DNA from: Tidjanibacter sp.
Lineage (GTDB): Bacteria > Bacteroidota > Bacteroidia > Bacteroidales > Rikenellaceae
NCBI GenBank assembly: GCA_017503805.1
Contig: JAFVSJ010000013.1
Coordinates: 62,001-126,000 of the forward strand
Length of the DNA: 64,000 nucleotides
Direction of reading: 5' to 3'
In this document: one piece after another, positions 51,598 to 59,435 of the stretch
How positions within the stretch are numbered: position 1 is the first letter of the stretch
Layout of the letters: each line of letters starts with the position of its first letter
The notes under the pieces: model-generated
Told to the model about the DNA's origin: nothing
Database searches by the model: none
Seen by the model: the letters and a program-made list of their open reading frames with translations, nothing else
Made by a program: the position numbers and the translations under genes

Positions 51598-54123
51598 ATG
51601 AAAAAAATCTTTTCGATATTCGGTGCTCTTCTGGCAGGTGCTATGATGTTCTCTTGCGCCGACCAGTATCAGGAGGAGATTACCTTTGGTACCGAGATTA
51701 CGACAAGTGTAGATGCTTTGGCAGAGTTCGCAAAGGAGAATGCCGAGGCACAGACCATTGAGGTTACTGCCAACGGCGATTGGATCGCTGTTGCTCCCGC
51801 TTGGGTTGAGGTTACTCCCGCTTTTGGTGGCGAGGGTAAGACCAGCGTAAGCATTAGGGCTTTGGACAACTATGAGTTGGTTGCCGATGAGAATGGCGAG
51901 GTTAAATCGGAGCTTGGTCCCAAACGTTCGGGTTCTGTAGTCTTCGCAGGTGAGCAGGATATGAAAGTTGCTGTTGACGCTGATGGCGACGGTGAGCAGG
52001 ATGTAAACGAGAAAGGCGATCTCGTGTGGGAGGTTATCTCCTGCGCTGCAGAGGTTGCTCTTTCGCAGGATGGTGACCCCAACAAGTGGGATCCCGCAGT
52101 TCCTCGCCCCGTTACTATGCAGTACTTCAACGAGGTTGCTACCGTTGGTGACGGCTTTACCTACATCCTTACCGGTAAGATTACCGAGGTTGCCAACACT
52201 ACCTATGGTAACTTCTACTTCGAGGATGAGACCGGTACCGCTTACGTTTACGGTCTGCTTACTCCCGAAGGTGAGGCTAAAGTTCAGTGGGCTGCTGCTG
52301 GTCTGAAAGTGAACGATGTTATCACCGTTTACGGTGTTCGTGGTGAGTATGGTGGCTCGCCCCAGATGGCTAACGCTACCTATATGTCGCACACCGAGGG
52401 TGAGGCAAGCCCCATCGTCGATGCTACTATCGCAGAGTTCTTGGCTGCAGAGAAAGGTGGTACCCAGTACCGCATCGCTGGTGTTATCTCCAGCGTTGTG
52501 AATGCCGGGTATGGCAATGTTAACATCAAAGATGCTACCGGTGAGGTATATGTATATGGTATCGGTGCTAAGGGCGAGTTCCAGGAGACCGGCCTTGCAG
52601 AGGGCGATATCGTTACCCTCATTTCCAACCGTGGCGAGTACAATGGCACTCCTCAGGCTGCCAACTCGATTCTCGAGAAATCCATTGATGTAAAAGCTGC
52701 TACCGTTGCAGAGTTCCTTGCAAGCGAGGAGAACAAAACCGACTACTATATGCTGACCGGTACCGTTAGCGGTATGGCTGGCGCTGGTAAGTATGGTAAC
52801 ATCTACATCGAGGATGAGAGCGGTAAGGTATATGTATACGGCGTTCTTTCGGGTTGGAAAGGTGCTAAGTCCGAGTTCGAGAGCTTGGTTGAGGCTACCG
52901 GTCTGAAAGATGGCGACACTCTGACCATCATCGGTTACCACACTTCCTACAATGGCACCGCACAGGTTGGTGGCGCATTCTACTACTCGCACGTTGCAGG
53001 TGAAGCAGGTGAGGAGCCCGAGCCCGAGACCCCCGTTGTAACCATTTCGGAGATTACCGAGGCTGGTACCTACAAAGTAGAGGGTGCTACCGTTTTGGCA
53101 GAGTACGCTCGCGGTTACCTCCTTGGTGACTCGACCGGCAAGATGCTTGCTTACCTCGGCACCGACCACGGTTTCGACTTCGTTGCAGGTGACGTTATCA
53201 CCATCGAGGGTACCACCTCGATTTATGGTGGCTTTGCACAGTTCACTGCTGGCAGCACCCTGACCAAAACCGGTACTACCGAGGTAAACCACGGTGAGGC
53301 CGAGGTTATGGATGCAGCAGCTATGGATGCCTACGTTGCAGCTCCCGCAATCAAATATGTTAGCTACACCGGTGTTTTGTCGGTTAGCGACAATAAGTAT
53401 TTCAACGTAAATGTTGAGGGTACTACTACCGCAATTGGTAGCATCCAGTATCCTATCGACGTTGAGGCTATCAAAGCATTCGACGGCAAAACCATCACCG
53501 TTACCGGCTACGCTATCGGCGTAAGCAGCGGCAAATATGTAAACACTATGGTTCTCAACGTAGTTGAGGCTGCCGAGGGTGGCAACGATGAGCCTGTAGG
53601 CAATGTTTTGGCTTGGACTCCCGCCGATTTCAAGACCGTCTTTGAGGCAGTAGGTGCTGAGACCCTTGATGCAGCTGCTTTGGCTACAATGACTGCAACC
53701 GAAGATCTCACCATCAATGAGGATGGTATTACCTATAAGGGTCTTGAGTTCTTGCTTGGTAGTGGTGGCAAATTCAAATTTGCTGCTAAAAATTACAGCA
53801 TCACTGTTACTGAAGGCGACAAACCCTACCGTGTTCAGTTCGGTGGCACCGGTAGCTTGACCAAACAGGTGCTTATTTTCGAGGCTCCTGCAGCCGGTAC
53901 TTTGAAAGTTGAGGCTGTTGGTACAAATGCCACAGATATTCGTACCCTTATTGTTGCTACTGAGAGTGCTGAGCTCGGTCAGTTCCAGACTGTAGTGCAG
54001 GGCGACGAGGCCAATGGTGAGGTGTTTACTGTAGATTGCTCCAGTGTGAAAGCTGGCGAGAAAATCTATTTGTACAGCCAGAAGAGCGGTATCAATATCT
54101 TCAACATTGAGTACATCTACTAA
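51598..54123 (+). CDS. Surface lipoprotein with BACON-like and five OB-like repeats
   Basis: Lipoprotein of 841 residues, lipobox Cys20 (MMFSC). Residues about 30-150 look like a BACON-type beta domain, followed by an EF-hand-like DADGDGEQD loop (127-135). Five related OB-like units follow at about 172-265, 276-362, 367-465, 480-560 and 570-658. Units 1-3 share YGN(x)(Y/N)I(E/K)D(E/A)(S/T)G-VYVYG and GD-TL/VT-Y-G patterns. A distinct C-terminal beta domain (665-841) ends IFNIEYIY. Such repeats occur in DUF5689-like surface proteins. It probably binds a ligand with the Oar receptor; whether nucleic acid, glycan or peptide is unknown. Confidence 0.8.
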   Translation: MKKIFSIFGALLAGAMMFSCADQYQEEITFGTEITTSVDALAEFAKENAEAQTIEVTANGDWIAVAPAWVEVTPAFGGEGKTSVSIRALDNYELVADENGEVKSELGPKRSGSVVFAGEQDMKVAVDADGDGEQDVNEKGDLVWEVISCAAEVALSQDGDPNKWDPAVPRPVTMQYFNEVATVGDGFTYILTGKITEVANTTYGNFYFEDETGTAYVYGLLTPEGEAKVQWAAAGLKVNDVITVYGVRGEYGGSPQMANATYMSHTEGEASPIVDATIAEFLAAEKGGTQYRIAGVISSVVNAGYGNVNIKDATGEVYVYGIGAKGEFQETGLAEGDIVTLISNRGEYNGTPQAANSILEKSIDVKAATVAEFLASEENKTDYYMLTGTVSGMAGAGKYGNIYIEDESGKVYVYGVLSGWKGAKSEFESLVEATGLKDGDTLTIIGYHTSYNGTAQVGGAFYYSHVAGEAGEEPEPETPVVTISEITEAGTYKVEGATVLAEYARGYLLGDSTGKMLAYLGTDHGFDFVAGDVITIEGTTSIYGGFAQFTAGSTLTKTGTTEVNHGEAEVMDAAAMDAYVAAPAIKYVSYTGVLSVSDNKYFNVNVEGTTTAIGSIQYPIDVEAIKAFDGKTITVTGYAIGVSSGKYVNTMVLNVVEAAEGGNDEPVGNVLAWTPADFKTVFEAVGAETLDAAALATMTATEDLTINEDGITYKGLEFLLGSGGKFKFAAKNYSITVTEGDKPYRVQFGGTGSLTKQVLIFEAPAAGTLKVEAVGTNATDIRTLIVATESAELGQFQTVVQGDEANGEVFTVDCSSVKAGEKIYLYSQKSGINIFNIEYIY

Positions 54124-54146
54124 TCAGTAGTATAGCTCTTATAAAC

Positions 54147-54185
54147 AGCGTGGCCCCATCCAAATGATGGGGCCACGCTCATTTT
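54147..54185 (+). terminator. Terminator of the TonB-receptor operon
   Basis: AGCGTGGCCCCATC (54147-54160) pairs perfectly with GATGGGGCCACGCT (54166-54179), followed by CATTTT. Confidence 0.85.
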
Positions 54186-54231
54186 ATGCGATGTCGCAAA
54201 GGAATGGTGGGTTTACATTGCGTTGGAGCTT

Positions 54232-54423
54232 TTAGTTCTCCAATGCGGCCTTAACCTCCTCTTCGACTTTGAGCAGTCGCTGGCGGCAGAATTTTATGAG
54301 CTCATTGGCGCGAGCAACTTTGGCTGCGAGTGAGTCGATATCGGTGTTGGCACTTTCGATGGACTGCAATATGGCCTCCAATTCGGCGAGTGCCTCGCTG
54401 TAGCTAATCTCTTTATTTTCCAT
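54232..54423 (-). CDS. xseB: Exodeoxyribonuclease VII small subunit
   Basis: Coiled-coil protein of 63 residues with the XseB pattern SYSEALAELEAILQSIE and LIKFCRQRLLKVEEEV. Partner of XseA in single-strand DNA degradation. It lies 4 bases from the xseA stop, co-transcribed. Confidence 0.93.
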   Translation of the reverse strand: MENKEISYSEALAELEAILQSIESANTDIDSLAAKVARANELIKFCRQRLLKVEEEVKAALEN

Positions 54424-54427
54424 AGGT

Positions 54428-55744
54428 CTATTTTGTACTTTTACTTGTAATCGTTGCTTGTGCCCTGCCGTGAGCGAGGGTTATATCTATCTCTTGCCCT
54501 TCCGAGAGTGAAGAAACATCGAGGAGGGCCTTACCACCGCTGCGTACTACTGCAAATCCCATTGAGAGTATGCGCTCGGGGGAGGAGGATTTGACGGTCG
54601 ATTCGGCCACTGCAAGACCGTTGCGGGCCGATTCTATGAGCCTCAGGGCGGAGTGGTTGAGCGAGAGCGAGGTGCGCTCGAGGAATGAGGTTGCTGCCTC
54701 GAGATGCCTTTGCGTGGAGTGACGGAGCGAAAATGCGGCACGCTCGAGTCGCATATTGCTATCCGTAATGCGTGTGGATGAGGTGCTCGCAAGGGCGGCT
54801 CCGAGGAGTTGCAACTGCGAGCCTGCCGCTATAAGATGGTGCGAAACGAGCACGCCAATCTGCGAGTAGATGTTCTCCACCTCGTTGTGGTAACCCTCTG
54901 CGCGTGCCACGAGGAAGTCGGCAACGGCTGTCGGGGTTTTGAGAGAGCAGGCTGCTACGTGGTCCACTACGGAGTGGTCCTTGTCGTGACCAATGCCCGC
55001 CACTACGGGGAGTGGAAATTGTGCGACGTGTGAGGCGAGAGGGTAGGAGTTGAAACACTCCAGGTCGCTCTGTGAACCGCCACCTCGGATAATCACCACC
55101 AAGTCGTAGTTTGCAGCTCTTGCTGCCACCTCATCGAGTGCTTCTATGATGGAACTCTCGGCCCCATTGCCCTGCACTATGGCCTCGAAGAGCGTGAGCT
55201 CTATGCGATAGGGCGAGTCGGCTATGTGGTTGCAGAAATCCTGCAATCCTGCGGCTGTGGCGGAGGATATGACCGCCACACGCTGTGGCACGAGAGGGAA
55301 GGGGAGTGCACGGTTGAGTTCAAGGAGTCCGTTGGCTTGGAGAGCGGCGAGTGTTTCGCGCTTGCGGCGTTCTCCCTCGCCGAGTGTGAATGTGGGGTCT
55401 ATGTCGCTCACGACGAGCGAGAAACCGTAGGCTTCGTGGAACGAAACGTTCACCTTGAGCAACACCTGCATACCGGCTGCGAGTTGCGTGCCCGTAGCCT
55501 GTATGAATTGCTGTGAGATAAGTCCCCAACGGCTGCGCCAGATGGCTGCGGAGGCTTTGGCTTTGGGTGTGCCATCCTTGTCGCCCTTTTCGATGAGCTC
55601 GAGGTAGCAGTGCCCCGAGTAACGATTGAGCTTCACTTCGCCAAGCTCGGCACTAATCCAGATGCCGAAGGGGAAGCGCTCTGTGAGCGACTGCTTGACG
55701 TTTGCCAATAATTCCGCCAGAGATATGTGCTTTTCGGGTGTCAT
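54428..55744 (-). CDS. xseA: Exodeoxyribonuclease VII large subunit
   Basis: Nuclease subunit of 438 residues. An N-terminal OB-fold (FGIWISAELGEVKLNRYSGHCYLEL) precedes the catalytic domain with RVAVISSATAAGLQDF, IIRGGGSQSDL and AGIGHDKDHSVVDHV, then a coiled-coil region and C-terminal tail with SMGFAVVRSGGKAL. The ATG at 55744 is family-like. The -7 box ends only 5 bases before it, suggesting a leaderless message. Confidence 0.95.
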   Translation of the reverse strand: MTPEKHISLAELLANVKQSLTERFPFGIWISAELGEVKLNRYSGHCYLELIEKGDKDGTPKAKASAAIWRSRWGLISQQFIQATGTQLAAGMQVLLKVNVSFHEAYGFSLVVSDIDPTFTLGEGERRKRETLAALQANGLLELNRALPFPLVPQRVAVISSATAAGLQDFCNHIADSPYRIELTLFEAIVQGNGAESSIIEALDEVAARAANYDLVVIIRGGGSQSDLECFNSYPLASHVAQFPLPVVAGIGHDKDHSVVDHVAACSLKTPTAVADFLVARAEGYHNEVENIYSQIGVLVSHHLIAAGSQLQLLGAALASTSSTRITDSNMRLERAAFSLRHSTQRHLEAATSFLERTSLSLNHSALRLIESARNGLAVAESTVKSSSPERILSMGFAVVRSGGKALLDVSSLSEGQEIDITLAHGRAQATITSKSTK

Positions 55745-55749
55745 ATATA

Positions 55750-55779
55750 CAAAGGTACGGAAAATAATTGCTATATTTG
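55750..55779. promoter_or_regulatory. Divergent -7 boxes of xseA (minus) and prfA (plus)
   Basis: TACCTTTG on the minus strand (55757-55750) and TATATTTG on the plus strand (55772-55779), 14 bases apart. The prfA start follows by 23 bases; the xseA ATG begins 5 bases after its box. No good -33 for either. Confidence 0.5.
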
Positions 55780-55802
55780 CGACCAAATGTAGATTTTTTT
55801 AT

Positions 55803-56891
55803 ATGGTAGATAACGCTATACTCAATAGACTCGACGGACTGAAGATTAAGTTCGAGGAGATGGGACAACAGATGACCGACCCCGAGGTCATCGCCGATAT
55901 GAAACGCTTCGTGCAACTCAATAAGGAGTACCGCGAGCTCGAGCCCCTTGTGGCCGCAGCCGATAAGTTCAAGAAGACTCTCTCCAATATTGCCGATGCC
56001 AAAGATATTCTTGCCAATGAGAAAGACGAGGATATGAGGGAGATGGCAAGAGAGGAACTTGCCGAGCTTGAGCCTCTGGCCGCGAAACTCGAGGAGGATA
56101 TCAAACTGCTGCTCATCCCGAAGGATCCACAGGATGGGAAGAATGCCATCGTGGAGATTCGTGGTGGTACGGGTGGCGACGAGGCTGCTCTCTTTGCGGG
56201 TGACCTGCTGAGGATGTATATGAAATATGTCGAGAGCAAGGGTTGGCGACACGAGATTAATAGTTTCTCGGAGGGCTCTGCAGGTGGCTATAAGGAGGTC
56301 GTAATGAAGGTTACGGGCGACGGTGTATATGGCACTCTGAAGTATGAGAGTGGTGTTCACCGCGTTCAGCGTGTGCCTCAGACCGAGACACAGGGTAGGA
56401 TTCACACCTCGGCAGCCACTGTGGCAGTTCTTCCCGAGGCCGATGAGTTCGACGTGGAGATCAGTATGAACGACATCCGCAAGGATACCTACTGTGCGAG
56501 TGGCCCCGGTGGTCAGTGTGTGAACACCACCTACTCGGCAGTGCGCCTTACCCACATTCCTACCGGTATTGTTGTGCAGTGCCAAGATCAGAAGTCGCAG
56601 CTCAAGAACTTCGACAAGGCGCTTGAGGAGTTGCGTACCCGCATCTTCAACCTCGAGTATGCCAAGTATATGGATGAGATTGCATCGAAACGTAAGACTA
56701 TGGTCTCCACGGGCGATAGGAGCGCAAAGATTCGCACCTACAACTACCCCCAGGGCCGTATTACCGACCACCGCATCAACTACACTATCTATAACCTCCC
56801 CGCCTTTATGAATGGCGACATTCAGGACTGCATCGACCAGCTCGTTGTGGCCGAGAATGCCGAGAGGCTCAAGGAGAGCGAACTCGGATAG
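55803..56891 (+). CDS. prfA: Peptide chain release factor 1
   Basis: Class I release factor of 362 residues that reads UAA/UAG. The GGQ loop is in GPGGQCVNTT; IHTSAATVAVLPEADE and the switch region around TGDRSAKIRTYNYPQ are typical. RF1 rather than RF2 by length and by absence of the RF2 frameshift site. The ATG at 55803 is right for the family; the frame stays open upstream but within xseA. Confidence 0.96.
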   Translation: MVDNAILNRLDGLKIKFEEMGQQMTDPEVIADMKRFVQLNKEYRELEPLVAAADKFKKTLSNIADAKDILANEKDEDMREMAREELAELEPLAAKLEEDIKLLLIPKDPQDGKNAIVEIRGGTGGDEAALFAGDLLRMYMKYVESKGWRHEINSFSEGSAGGYKEVVMKVTGDGVYGTLKYESGVHRVQRVPQTETQGRIHTSAATVAVLPEADEFDVEISMNDIRKDTYCASGPGGQCVNTTYSAVRLTHIPTGIVVQCQDQKSQLKNFDKALEELRTRIFNLEYAKYMDEIASKRKTMVSTGDRSAKIRTYNYPQGRITDHRINYTIYNLPAFMNGDIQDCIDQLVVAENAERLKESELG

Positions 56892-56930
56892 TTTGTGCTC
56901 CGAGAGACTTCCGTAAGGGAGTGCTGTTAG

Positions 56931-56966
56931 AAAGGTTTGCTGACAATTTAGTTGGCAAACCTTTTT
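56931..56966 (+). terminator. Intrinsic terminator after prfA
   Basis: AAAGGTTTGC (56931-56940) pairs with GCAAACCTTT (56955-56964), followed by T's. The remaining gap to 57154 holds only a further imperfect hairpin (about 57059-57090). Confidence 0.8.
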
Positions 56967-57097
56967 CTTTGTCTATACCTATTATATATATTATACTGCC
57001 GCAATTTGCTCTCCGCATCTTTCTTTGATGTCGTGTGGTTGTTGCTGCTATAAAAAGAAGAGTGCCACCCCTCGGAAGGAGTGACACTCTCGTCGTT

Positions 57098-57132
57098 TTA
57101 GGACTGCGGCTCAACCAATACTGCAGTCCTAA
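57098..57132 (-). terminator. Hairpin after the first beta-helix lipoprotein gene
   Basis: TTAGGACTGC (57098-57107) pairs with GCAGTCCTAA (57123-57132), 22 bases past the stop. No T-run, so termination is a guess. Confidence 0.45.
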
Positions 57133-57154
57133 GTTTATTGATTGGTATTGTTGC

Positions 57155-59254
57155 TTACTCAGCAGCTACAGTCCAAGTGCTACCGTTCTGGGTTGCCTTG
57201 TAGCCTGCGGGTACCCACTTGCTGGGGTTGAAGCCGAAAGTACCGCCGGTAACAATAATAGTACCTGTGCCCAAGAAGCCATCAGTGTAGCCCGAACGAG
57301 TCGATGCTTTGCCGAAGTTACCACCTTTTACGTAAGCAGTAGTACCTGCCTCTGCGTAGATGTAAGCACGTTTCTGGTTATCAGCGGGATCCCACGAGAA
57401 ATCACCATCCTCAATGGTCAAGGTCGAACCTGCACCAGTAAGGTAGAAGAGGTAACGACCACTGGTGCTTGCAGTGTCAACATACACCTCGCCGCTGTGG
57501 AAGGTAACCTCAGCGCCATTAACAACAGCAATAGCACCACCACCTGCGGTGTAATTAGCATTGTAGATATCTACATTGGAGCCATCACGGGCAATAAAAC
57601 CATAGTCGGTTGTAGTACCGCTATTGAGTTTCTGGTCATTCATAAAGATGTCTACCTCGCGACCGGCAGGAATGTTAATGTAATCAGCAGAAATTGCCTG
57701 CTCAAAGCCGATGTTGGGCTCTGTACCTTTAAGTGCATCCAAGAGCTCGTCTGCATCCTCTACAACTACAATACGCATAACCTCCCATACGTTAGGCTCT
57801 ACCTCGATAGACTCGTAGCCTGCTTTCACGAAGTTAGTACCTGCGTTCTCAGCAGCATTGTCAGCGGGGTTGAAGTTGTAGAAGCGACCACCGGTAACCT
57901 CGATGATGGTAGTAGCGCGGTCAGCATCTTTCTTGTTGAGTACGAAACCGGTGCCATTATCGTTGGGGAAGGTACCACCGTTTACGTAAACCTTACCGTT
58001 GCCACGTGCGTAAACAACAGCGTTGGTGTCGCCATTCTGGTCTACACCTGCTTTGTAGGTACCACCGTTGATGATAACCTTACCCTCGGCGATAACTGCA
58101 TAACCGTCGTTGCCGCTTACAGCCTCGATGGTACCCTCGCCGTTGATGGTCAGGGTTGCGCCAGCCTCTACGATGATAACGTCGGTATCGGTGTTCTCTG
58201 CTTTGTTCTTGATGGTCTTGCCATTGAGGTTGAGGGTAGCCTCAACACCGGCTTTCACTACGAGGGGGTGTTTGATCTCCATATCCTCGCCAAGAACAAC
58301 CTCACCACCGTACTGGAATGCGTGGAATACATCATAACCGGGCTCCTCGTCGAAGTCGGGAACGATGGTTATGGTGTAGTTAGCCTCCTCGGTCAAGAGG
58401 TTACCGTAGATGTTGGTGCGGTAGTTACGACGTACGGGAACGTTGGTGTAAACGCGCTGGTAGTCGTTGGTGCCGTCGTTGTAGTTGTATTTAACCTCTA
58501 CAAGCTCTTTAGCATCGTCTACGAGAACGTAGTTCATACCCATATGTTTGTAAACGGTGGGCTGAACGGGGAAGTCCTCGCCATTGGGAAGAGCAGCAGG
58601 AGCGTAGGTGAGAGCAACCTTCGAGGTCTTGTCAACCTGGCCCGAAGCGAGATCCATCTTGGTGTAGAGAGCAACCTCAATACCCGAGTTGGTGATTACG
58701 GTACCGGCAGCAACAGCAGCCTCATAGTCAGCAGTACCTACGTTTACCTGTGCGAAGGGACGAACGAGGCTAACGGGTTTGTCGATGCGGCCATTTACGG
58801 TGAAAGGCTCAACGTATGCCCAGAAAGCGTCGTACTCCTCAACGTTAGCCTCAGCGGGGTTGAAGCTAAGAGTCATAGTCCTCCAATCTACGTCGGCTAC
58901 ACCTGCGTTGTTCTCTGCCCAGAAGAGGATAGAGTAGGTGTTGCCGTTCACGAGACGGAAGTCAACAACGGTCTCGATGTCGATTACATCGGGGGTGTTT
59001 ACACCCTCAACCTTCGAGATAGTCTCTACATAACCGGTGTTTGCACCGCTCCTATCCCAGAGGTAAACAGCGTAGTAGAGGTCGTTTGCGGTGTGACCGT
59101 CGCCATAGGCACGGCTTGCAACCTCAGGAGTGCTTACAGTGAACGAAACGATAGCCTCATCGCCGAGCTGTGCCTCGGGAAGAACCTCGTTTGTACACGA
59201 TGTTGCCATTGCTGCTGCAGCAAAAGCAACCAAAGCAAAGAAGAATTTTTTCAT
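57155..59254 (-). CDS. Fimbrillin-like/beta-helix surface lipoprotein, copy A
   Basis: Lipoprotein of 699 residues, lipobox Cys20 (AAMATSC). Residues 25-300 are like the Bacteroidetes fimbrillin/DUF6562 domain (SFTVSTPEVASRAYGDG; NVPVRRNYRTNIYGNLLT). Residues 325-480 form a right-handed beta-helix-like run (GVEATLNLNGKTIKN; GTIEAVSGNDGYAVIAEGK; GTFPNDNGTGFVLN). The last 210 residues differ from its neighbour and again look like beta-helix coils (TLTIEDGDFSWDPADNQK). A surface adhesin or polymeric appendage component is the best guess. It is 181 bases downstream of copy B on the same strand. Confidence 0.8.
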   Translation of the reverse strand: MKKFFFALVAFAAAAMATSCTNEVLPEAQLGDEAIVSFTVSTPEVASRAYGDGHTANDLYYAVYLWDRSGANTGYVETISKVEGVNTPDVIDIETVVDFRLVNGNTYSILFWAENNAGVADVDWRTMTLSFNPAEANVEEYDAFWAYVEPFTVNGRIDKPVSLVRPFAQVNVGTADYEAAVAAGTVITNSGIEVALYTKMDLASGQVDKTSKVALTYAPAALPNGEDFPVQPTVYKHMGMNYVLVDDAKELVEVKYNYNDGTNDYQRVYTNVPVRRNYRTNIYGNLLTEEANYTITIVPDFDEEPGYDVFHAFQYGGEVVLGEDMEIKHPLVVKAGVEATLNLNGKTIKNKAENTDTDVIIVEAGATLTINGEGTIEAVSGNDGYAVIAEGKVIINGGTYKAGVDQNGDTNAVVYARGNGKVYVNGGTFPNDNGTGFVLNKKDADRATTIIEVTGGRFYNFNPADNAAENAGTNFVKAGYESIEVEPNVWEVMRIVVVEDADELLDALKGTEPNIGFEQAISADYINIPAGREVDIFMNDQKLNSGTTTDYGFIARDGSNVDIYNANYTAGGGAIAVVNGAEVTFHSGEVYVDTASTSGRYLFYLTGAGSTLTIEDGDFSWDPADNQKRAYIYAEAGTTAYVKGGNFGKASTRSGYTDGFLGTGTIIVTGGTFGFNPSKWVPAGYKATQNGSTWTVAAE

Positions 59255-59342
59255 TTGTTTTGTGTGTTTAAGTAAAAAATTTGGTTGATTAATTGGTTGA
59301 TTGTTTGTTAAACGTTTTTTTTGTTTTTGTGTTTGTTTTTTG

Positions 59343-59362
59343 TTGATTGATTGATTGATTGA
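59343..59362. repeat. Five exact TTGA tetranucleotide repeats
   Basis: TTGA x5 at 59343-59362, about 90 bases before the copy A ATG, in a T/G-rich spacer. Short tandem repeats in a leader or promoter can vary in number, but five copies is modest. Confidence 0.7.
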
Positions 59363-59387
59363 GTTGATTGTGTCTCTCATCATTTGG

Positions 59388-59417
59388 GGGCTGCGGCCCA
59401 ACCAAGAGCCGCAACCC
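59388..59417 (-). other. Hairpin between the two fimbrillin-like genes
   Basis: GGGCTGCGGC (59388-59397) pairs with GCCGCAACCC (59408-59417) with one mismatch. It lies just after the copy B stop in the transcribed direction; no T-run, so read-through into copy A is possible. Confidence 0.5.
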
Positions 59418-59435
59418 AAAACATACTAATCTAAA

